Source of the DNA: JAXDAY01 sp034679345
GTDB lineage: Bacteria > Eisenbacteria > RBG-16-71-46 > CAIMUX01 > VGJL01
Length of the DNA stretch: 64,000 bases
Reading direction: 5' to 3'
Assembly: GCA_034679345.1 (NCBI GenBank)
Contig: JAXDAY010000023.1
Location: 1-64,000 of the forward strand
The position numbers and the translations under genes are program-made. The notes under the pieces were generated by a model. It had not been told where the DNA came from. It searched no databases and was given only the letters and a program-made list of their open reading frames with translations. Each line of letters opens with the position of its first letter. Position 1 is the first letter of the stretch. Shown in pieces: positions 58,792 to 64,000 of this stretch.

Positions 58792-60138
58792 TCAAACCCT
58801 CGGCAGCCAGATCGTGAAGGTCGTTCCCTCCCCGAGTCGCGAGCGGATCGCGATCTTTCCGCCGGCGGATCGCACGACCGCCTCGACGACGGCGAGCCCC
58901 AGGCCCGATCCCGAGGTGCGGGTCGTGAAGAAGGGCTCGAAGATCCTCTTGCGCGTGCGATCGTCCATCCCCCGTCCCGTGTCCTCGACCTCGATACGAG
59001 CGTACGCCCCCTCGCCGACGGCGCGCACGCGCACCGTCCCTCCGCCGGGCATCGCCTCGCGCGCATTGAGCAGCAGGTTCAGCATCGCCTGCCGGAGCGG
59101 TCCGGCGTCGACGCGCGCCCGCAAGTCCCGGTCCTCGCACGAGACATCGACGCGGACCGAGTCGCGGGAGAGGTCATTCTCGAGGAGCTCGAGGGTCTCC
59201 TCCAGTGCGACGGCGACTCGCGCGGTCCCGCCGCCCTCCCGGATGCGGGCGAGGGAGAGGTAGTTCGTGAGGATGCGGCTGAGTCGCTGGACCTCGACGG
59301 GGATGGCGTCGAGCAAGCGGATCAACTCCTCCCCGCCCGTCCCGGAGCGTATCTCGTCCTGGACCCGCTCGGCGCGGGATTGAAGCGCCGCGAGGGGGTT
59401 GCGCACCTCATGGGCGACCACCGCGGCGAGTTGGCCCGCCGTGGCGAGCGCCGCGGCGCTTTGCATCCCGCGCTCGTAACGCTCGAGGGCGCGAAAGATG
59501 AAGAAGAGAAGGAGCGCGAGGATCAAGGCGACCGTGCCGGAGATCAGACCGGTCCAGAGCCAAGTGCGTCGGAGTCCCGAGAGGATCTCGAAGAATGCGG
59601 TGCCCCCCGAGACGGCGATCACGCCATGGATCCTTCCCGCCGCATCCTCGATCGGCACGAATCCGGTCTTGAAGTAGGTGCCTGGCAGACCGGGGGCTTC
59701 GTAGAGAGGCGTGGCGACCGGAATTCCCGCCAGGGCGACCGCGACTTCGGTCTGGGCCGCGAAGAGCGGATCGATCTCGCCGATTCGCGCATCGATCTGA
59801 GTCGAGACCACCCGCCTGCGCTCGGTGTCGATCGCCTCGATCGAACCCAGACCGCTGCCGCTGGCGATGCGCGCGAGATCCTCCCGCACCCTGGCCTCGC
59901 GATCGGGGCTGCGCGACGCCGCGCTCGCATCCTCCCAGAAGGGCAGGACCGTCGGCACGATCGCTTGGCCCACGGAGAGCAGCCTCTCCTCCAGCTCCTG
60001 CTCGATGCGGGCGCGAGACTCGCGGTAGGTCCAGATCGGCGGCAGGATCGCGAGGACGAGCAAGGCGGCCAGGAGCAGACTCATCGCCGCCAGGTAAAGG
60101 CGCCGAACGGTCCGATTCGGCGTAGGCTTCTGATCCAT
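58792..60138 (-). CDS. Sensor histidine kinase of the NtrC-type two-component system
   Basis: The 448-residue kinase has two membrane helices (LYLAAMSLLLAALLVLAILPP and WTGLISGTVALILALLLFFIF) bracketing a periplasmic sensor domain of about 160 residues. The dimerisation/phosphoacceptor helix is AGQLAAVVAHEVRNPLAAL (His). The HATPase domain has LNLLLNAREAMPGGGTV, IEVEDTGRGM, FFTTRTSGSGLGLAVV, and GEGTTFTIWLP. The start at 60138 follows GAAGGAG at 5 nt; ATG 60156 also has a site. The signal sensed is unknown. Confidence 0.93.
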   Translation of the reverse strand: MDQKPTPNRTVRRLYLAAMSLLLAALLVLAILPPIWTYRESRARIEQELEERLLSVGQAIVPTVLPFWEDASAASRSPDREARVREDLARIASGSGLGSIEAIDTERRRVVSTQIDARIGEIDPLFAAQTEVAVALAGIPVATPLYEAPGLPGTYFKTGFVPIEDAAGRIHGVIAVSGGTAFFEILSGLRRTWLWTGLISGTVALILALLLFFIFRALERYERGMQSAAALATAGQLAAVVAHEVRNPLAALQSRAERVQDEIRSGTGGEELIRLLDAIPVEVQRLSRILTNYLSLARIREGGGTARVAVALEETLELLENDLSRDSVRVDVSCEDRDLRARVDAGPLRQAMLNLLLNAREAMPGGGTVRVRAVGEGAYARIEVEDTGRGMDDRTRKRIFEPFFTTRTSGSGLGLAVVEAVVRSAGGKIAIRSRLGEGTTFTIWLPRV

Positions 60139-60428
60139 CGCGACTCCTTCATGCATGACCCGCTCCTTCAAGACCCGATGGCATCGAGCCGATGGCGGGT
60201 TGCACGCGGCGGCCCGAGCATAACCGAGGCTGCGGGGCAATGCGACGGCCGCATCGGGGGCAGGATGGTTCGCTCGAGCGCGCGGGCTCGCGCTTCAGGC
60301 GTTCCAGGAGCTCTTGGGGGAAACGGGAGGATGATCCCCGACTACGGCCAGAGCCTCGATCGCGAGGTCGAGTCGCTCGTCACCTACGCGGCGATAGCCT
60401 TCGCCCGAACGACCCTCGCTCCTTGCGG

Positions 60429-61244
60429 CTACGCGTTCGGATCGGGGACATCGCCGAACTCGAAGCCCATCTGCTTGATGTGCTCCACCGATGGATCCCA
60501 GGCCTCGTCGGAGACTTCAAGGACGACCGGACAGGAAATGTCGACGGACTTCAGCGCCTCATAGACCTGGTCGTAGCCGACGACCCCCTCGCCGCAGGCG
60601 GCATGCTGATCGTCGAGTCCGTCGTTGTCATGGAAGTGGAGGAGCACGATGCGATCCTTGAAGCTCTCGATCCATTCCTCCGGCGCCATCCGGGAGAAGC
60701 AGGCGGCGTGGCCGAGATCCGCGCAGAACTTGAGCCAAGGCGAGTTGACCGCATCGAGGATCTCCCGGAGGATGGTGCCGTCCGTTTCGTAGGTGTTCTC
60801 GAGGGCGAGGACAACCTCCTCCTCCTCCGCGCTCGCGACGATCTCCCCGATCCCCTCGATGAAGCGCTCCTTCCACTCTCCGACCCGGCTGGGCGGTATG
60901 TGGTTGGAGAAGCCCACATGCAGCACGGCGATCTTCGCGCGCAGGACGGCGGCGATCTCGAGCCCCTCCTGGTAGCAGTCCCTCGCGTACTCGTGGACCT
61001 GCTTGTCGCGGCTGCCGAAATGGAGATCGATGTAGGGCAGGTGGCAGCTCACCACCGTCTGCTCATCGCTGAGATCGCGACGCAGGTTCTCCAACTCGCG
61101 GAACGGGATGTCACGATTGAACTCCGTGTCCGAGAGCATGAGGTCCAGGCCCAGGCCCCCCTCGCGCAGCCCGGCCAGCGTCCCGCTCAACGTCGTGAGG
61201 GACTCCAGGTTCAGGGTCCTCTGTCGGTGCAGACGGTACTTCAA
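60429..61244 (-). CDS. Sugar phosphate isomerase/epimerase-type TIM-barrel protein
   Basis: The 271-residue product starts at TTG 61244, supported by GGAGG 5 nt upstream; the open frame continues upstream as GC-rich noise. It has xylose-isomerase-like barrel features: VVSCHLPYIDLHFGSRDKQVHEYARDCYQEGLEIAAVLRAKIAVLHVGFSNHIPP, VVLALENTYETDGTILREILDAVN, LKFCADLGHAACF, DRIVLLHFHDND and CPVVLEVSDEAW. Metal-ligand H, E and D positions are present. The substrate is not clear. It follows the electron-transfer flavoprotein and thioesterase genes with a gap of 133 bp. Confidence 0.8.
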   Translation of the reverse strand: MKYRLHRQRTLNLESLTTLSGTLAGLREGGLGLDLMLSDTEFNRDIPFRELENLRRDLSDEQTVVSCHLPYIDLHFGSRDKQVHEYARDCYQEGLEIAAVLRAKIAVLHVGFSNHIPPSRVGEWKERFIEGIGEIVASAEEEEVVLALENTYETDGTILREILDAVNSPWLKFCADLGHAACFSRMAPEEWIESFKDRIVLLHFHDNDGLDDQHAACGEGVVGYDQVYEALKSVDISCPVVLEVSDEAWDPSVEHIKQMGFEFGDVPDPNA

Positions 61245-61377
61245 GATTTCCTCCGCGCGCGGCCATTCTCCCGGGAACGCCGCCTCACTGTCGATTCCAT
61301 CGATTCCCGGACCATGGCCGCGGACCGCGCCCGGGGAAAGGGCGCGCCGCTCCGGAGAACGCGCCGTTCGGTGCCGC

Positions 61378-61881
61378 TCACGCCCCGCCCTCCGGCCTCC
61401 GCCCCTTGGGAGCTTCGGCCAACCGCCGCTCGCGCCGCTGGCGGGCTTCCTCGCTGCGCCTTCGATCCTCTTCCGTCTCGGGGAGGATCGGAGGAACCCG
61501 TGTCGGCCTTCCCCAATCGTCGAGGGCGACAAAGGTGGTGTATGCCGAAGCGGTGTGCCGGATCTCGCCGGTCTTCGGGTTCTCCGACAGGACCTTGACC
61601 CCGACTTCCATCGAGGTCGTGCCCGCGAAGTTGACCGATGCCTTGAGGATCACCAGATCGCCGACACGGACTGGATGGAGAAAGTCGACCTCGTCGAAGG
61701 AGGCCGTCACCACCTGCTTGCGGCAGTGCCTCGATGCGGCGATCGCCGCCGCGATGTCGATCAGGTGCAGGATCTTCCCACCGCTCGCGGTTCCAAGAGG
61801 ATTCGCCTCGTTGGGAAGAATCATCTCCACCATCTCGACTCGCGACTGCGAGACCGGCTTGACGCCCAGATCGTTCGACAT
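61378..61881 (-). CDS. Acyl-CoA thioesterase (hotdog fold, YciA/acyl-CoA hydrolase type)
   Basis: The 167-residue product has QSRVEMVEMILPNEANPLGTASGGKILHLIDIAAAIAASRHC (catalytic hotdog strand with N-x-G helix), VVTASFDEVDFLHPVRVGDLVILKASVNFAG and AYTTFVALDDWGRPTRVPPILPETEEDRRR. This matches the cytoplasmic acyl-CoA hydrolases. It hydrolyses medium/long acyl-CoA, consistent with its position 3 bp after etfA in a fatty-acid/acyl-CoA oxidation operon. Confidence 0.9.
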   Translation of the reverse strand: MSNDLGVKPVSQSRVEMVEMILPNEANPLGTASGGKILHLIDIAAAIAASRHCRKQVVTASFDEVDFLHPVRVGDLVILKASVNFAGTTSMEVGVKVLSENPKTGEIRHTASAYTTFVALDDWGRPTRVPPILPETEEDRRRSEEARQRRERRLAEAPKGRRPEGGA

Positions 61882-61884
61882 CGT

Positions 61885-62871
61885 TCAGGAAGCCCTCATC
61901 TTCCGGGCTTCCTCGATCATGATCGGGAGGACCTCGAAGAGATCGCCCACGATCCCGAAGTCGGCGATCTTGAAGATTGGCGCATCGGCGTCGCTGTTGA
62001 TCGCGACGATGCAGCCGCTCGTCCTCATCCCGGCGAGGTGCTGGATCGCTCCGCTGATCCCGCAGGCGACGTACAGCTTCGGAGAGACGGTCACGCCCGT
62101 CTGCCCCACCTGGTGCTGATGGTCGATCCATCCCTTGTCGACGACGGCCCGGCTCGCGCCGACCGCCCCACCGAGCGCGTCGGCGAGATCGCGAATGAGC
62201 GAGAAGTTCTCCGGCCCTTTGAGTCCGCGCCCCCCCGAGACGACGATCTCGGCCTCTTGGAGGTCGATCGTCTGTCCGGCCGACTGGAGCAGGTCGATCA
62301 CCTTCGCCCGCAGGTCGAGAGGATCCGAAGCGACCGAGAGCTTCACCGTGCTCCCGCTCCGCGAGGGGTCGGGATCGGCCGCCGGATGGGCCCCGGGCCG
62401 GAGGGTGACGATGTAGGGGGGATCCCCCACAGTCGCGAGGGTCGCGAACGCCTTGCCGCCGACGATCGACTTGCGCGCCGAGATCCCATGCTCCGCTCGC
62501 GAGACCTCGATCGCTTCGGCGATCCACGGCCGGTCGAGTCGCGCGGCGAGCCGCGGCGCGATGTCGCGGCCGAGGGCTGTCGCAGGCAGCAGGATGAGAC
62601 TCGCCTTCGAGGAGCTGGCGGCCTCCTGCGCCAGTCGGCTCAGGAGGATGGAGCCGGGCCGCTCGAGGGCGGGGTCATCGGCGAGGACGACCGTGTCGGC
62701 TCCGCGGCTGATGAGATCCGCCGCCTTCGCCTCCACTCCATTGCCGGCCAGGATGGCCGTGACGGCGCCGTCCCCCTTCGTGAGGGCACGGGCAAGAGCC
62801 AACGCTTCGAAAGCGCTCTTCTTGAAGACCCCGCCCCTCTGCTCGGCGAAAACCAGCACGTCGAATCCCAT
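61885..62871 (-). CDS. etfA: Electron transfer flavoprotein, alpha subunit
   Basis: The 328-residue subunit has the N-terminal ETF fold (LVFAEQRGGVFKKSAFEALALARAL) and the FAD-binding C-terminal domain with IVVSGGRGLKGPENFSLIRDLADALGGAVGASRAVVDKGWIDHQHQVGQTGVTVSPKLYVACGISGAIQHLAGM and the NSDADAPIFKIADFGIVGDLFEVLP segment. It passes electrons from acyl-CoA dehydrogenases to a quinone reductase. It is 12 bp downstream of etfB and 3 bp upstream of the thioesterase. Confidence 0.96.
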   Translation of the reverse strand: MGFDVLVFAEQRGGVFKKSAFEALALARALTKGDGAVTAILAGNGVEAKAADLISRGADTVVLADDPALERPGSILLSRLAQEAASSSKASLILLPATALGRDIAPRLAARLDRPWIAEAIEVSRAEHGISARKSIVGGKAFATLATVGDPPYIVTLRPGAHPAADPDPSRSGSTVKLSVASDPLDLRAKVIDLLQSAGQTIDLQEAEIVVSGGRGLKGPENFSLIRDLADALGGAVGASRAVVDKGWIDHQHQVGQTGVTVSPKLYVACGISGAIQHLAGMRTSGCIVAINSDADAPIFKIADFGIVGDLFEVLPIMIEEARKMRAS

Positions 62872-62883
62872 TCCTCCTCCCCC

Positions 62884-63672
62884 CTAAAGGACTTTCCGCT
62901 CTTCGCGAAGCAGGCGCAGGACCTCGACGACGGCGGCGCGCCCGTCGCCGGTCCACTTTCGCCCTTCCTGGCGCATCGGCGGGGGCGAGAGCGATTCGGT
63001 CGCGACTCTGGCCCCAGCGGCGCCGACGAGCGAGGGATCCACGCTCAGGGCGGACGAGCCGATCTCCTCGATCGGCTTCTTCTTCGCCTTCATGATTCCG
63101 GGAAGGCTGGGATACCGGGGCTCGTTCAAGCCCTTGTTCGCCGTGAGAACGGCGGGGAGCTCGAGCTCGACGACTTCCGTCGCCCCCTCGATCTCTCGAT
63201 GCGCCGTCAGGTGGCGCTCGTCCTTCCACTCCAGCTTCGAGACGACGGAGACATGCGGAAGCCCGAGGATCTCCGCAATGGCGGGACCGGTCCCGTAACC
63301 CTCCACGTCGATCGCCACCTTCCCGCAGAGGATGAGGTCGGGATCCAGAGAGCGAATCGTCTCCGCCAAGATCCGCGCTGCGCCGAGCCCGTCGCCCCCG
63401 AGGAGCGAGGCCTCCTTGACGACCAGCGCGCGGTCCGCCCCCAGGGCCAGACAAGTGCGGAGCGCCTCCTCGGTCTTGGCGGGACCAAGCGAGACGACCG
63501 TCAGCGTTCCACCGAACTTCTCCCGGGTCTTCAGCGCCTCCTCCATCGCGTACTCGTCGTACGGATTCACGACGAGCTCGACCCCGGCCGGATCGATCGA
63601 CCGGCCGTCCGCGGCGATGTGGATGCGCGCTTCGGAGCTCGGCACCTGCTTCACGCAGACGACGATGTTCAT
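62884..63672 (-). CDS. etfB: Electron transfer flavoprotein, beta subunit
   Basis: The 262-residue subunit starts at ATG 63672 (GGAGG 4 nt upstream; an in-frame codon 21 bp upstream is possible). It has IVVCVKQVPSSEARI, GVELVVNPYDEYAMEEALKTREKFGGTLTVVSLG, LGADRALVVKE, LILCGKVAIDVEGYGTGPAIAEILGLPHVSVVSKLEWKDERHLTAHREIEGATEVVELELPAVLTANKGLNEPRYPSLPGIMKAKKKPIEEI. It binds AMP and pairs with EtfA. It is the first gene of the operon. Confidence 0.96.
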   Translation of the reverse strand: MNIVVCVKQVPSSEARIHIAADGRSIDPAGVELVVNPYDEYAMEEALKTREKFGGTLTVVSLGPAKTEEALRTCLALGADRALVVKEASLLGGDGLGAARILAETIRSLDPDLILCGKVAIDVEGYGTGPAIAEILGLPHVSVVSKLEWKDERHLTAHREIEGATEVVELELPAVLTANKGLNEPRYPSLPGIMKAKKKPIEEIGSSALSVDPSLVGAAGARVATESLSPPPMRQEGRKWTGDGRAAVVEVLRLLREERKVL

Positions 63673-63783
63673 CAACCCTCCAGGGTTGGTCACACCTGTA
63701 GCCTCCCCGCGACGGCGTAAAAAAGCCGTCCCGGACCCCGCAACTTCGTTCTTCGTCGGGGCGGGAAAGTCTGAACCGACAGA

Positions 63784-64000
63784 CTAGCCTAGGATTGCGG
63801 AGTCGGGCAAGGAGAAACGGCCCGTGTCCCGGCCTCCCAGGCGGAGGAGAAAATCTCGAAATTCCTCGTCGTCGAGCCTCCGAGCCTCCTTCGACGGCGC
63901 AAGCCGGAAGACGTCTGCCCCAGCCCCTGAATCGGTCCGGCTCCTCGAGAGGCGGACATCGAGGCGAGTGATGGGTTGGCCGATCTCCAGGCTGAATCGT
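63784..64000 (-). CDS. C-terminal part of an unidentified protein (5' end outside window)
   Basis: The minus-strand frame is open from the window edge to TAG at 63784-63786, giving the last 71 residues. They read RFSLEIGQPITRLDVRLSRSRTD ... FRLAPSKEARRLDDEEFRDFLLRLGG, ending SLPDSAILG. The N-terminal half alternates as beta strands and the C-terminal half is an amphipathic helix. No family is recognised. The gene is upstream of etfB by 111 bp, with the hairpin GACGGC / GCCGTC (63714-63733) between. Confidence 0.5.
   Translation of the reverse strand, partial: RFSLEIGQPITRLDVRLSRSRTDSGAGADVFRLAPSKEARRLDDEEFRDFLLRLGGRDTGRFSLPDSAILG

Noticed and set aside
58087..60564. 825-codon plus-strand open frame
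   Set aside because: It lies antisense to the histidine kinase and response regulator; no motif or ribosome site.
61108..63720. 870-codon plus-strand open frame
   Set aside because: It lies antisense to etfA, etfB and the thioesterase, whose motifs are clear; it is a GC-driven shadow.
63714..63733. GACGGC/GCCGTC hairpin as a terminator of the last gene
   Set aside because: The T/A run is in the loop rather than after the stem, so it is not a normal intrinsic terminator on either strand.

Overview
The window is high-GC bacterial DNA with strong Shine-Dalgarno starts and densely packed, overlapping operons. Most of it lies on the minus strand. Several features suggest an uncultured lineage of the FCB/Eisenbacteria-Krumholzibacteria kind. 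Three large exported proteins end in FlgD-like/T9SS-type immunoglobulin domains. Lamin-tail domains and beta-helix surface proteins occur. Four exported proteins end in a short [ST]WGx[IV][KR]xx[FY]R tail. The taxonomic assignment is inference, because no rRNA is present.

Positions 1-10975 are an accessory region. It opens with the end of a beta-helix surface protein and a lipoprotein. Mobile-element genes follow: a TPR/winged-helix regulator, small zinc-ribbon and Com-like proteins, membrane proteins, a VirD4/TraD-type ATPase, a replication-relaxation protein, two small-gene cassettes with repeated flanks, an excisionase and a tyrosine integrase. The integrase ends 3 bp from the 3' end of the tmRNA gene (ssrA, minus strand), and a 16-bp copy of that tmRNA end lies inside the integrase gene. 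This fits an integrative element inserted at ssrA. No relaxase and no left att site were found in the window.

Positions 10979-17341 are chromosomal housekeeping: tmRNA, tRNA-Lys, ssb, then tRNA-Pro, tRNA-His and tRNA-Arg. An overlapping minus-strand operon follows, smpB - degenerate amidase - gerM-domain protein - murI - rph - rdgB, with a divergent tRNA-Leu. SmpB and tmRNA, partners in trans-translation, lie about 5 kb apart.

Positions 17342-33658 mix exported proteins and metabolism. There is a large repeat/HEAT protein split by a one-base frameshift, and two tandem paralogous secreted proteins (about 89% identical by eye). Each paralog is preceded by a conserved leader that folds into two hairpins with compensatory changes and is followed by a long terminator hairpin. 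Further on are a lamin-tail protein, an aminotransferase and a carbamate kinase separated by a 27-bp palindrome, a GIY-YIG protein, and a block of envelope proteins (lamin-tail/CARDB/FlgD protein, VWA membrane protein and two unknown secreted proteins).

Positions 33666-49663 hold a sirtuin, pyruvate phosphate dikinase, and a four-gene envelope operon from a consensus promoter (two lipoproteins, a beta-propeller/FlgD protein, a membrane glycosyltransferase with TPRs). They are followed by an alpha/alpha-toroid-like protein and an 1149-residue exported protein with its own promoter and a leader of about 430 nt.

Positions 50157-64000 contain the chain HU - rsmI - CDP-alcohol phosphatidyltransferase - tmk - larC, a YbbR/CdaR protein, a two-component system (kinase, NtrC-type regulator) followed by a helical periplasmic protein and an outer-membrane barrel, then etfB - etfA - thioesterase and a TIM-barrel isomerase, and finally the end of an unidentified gene.
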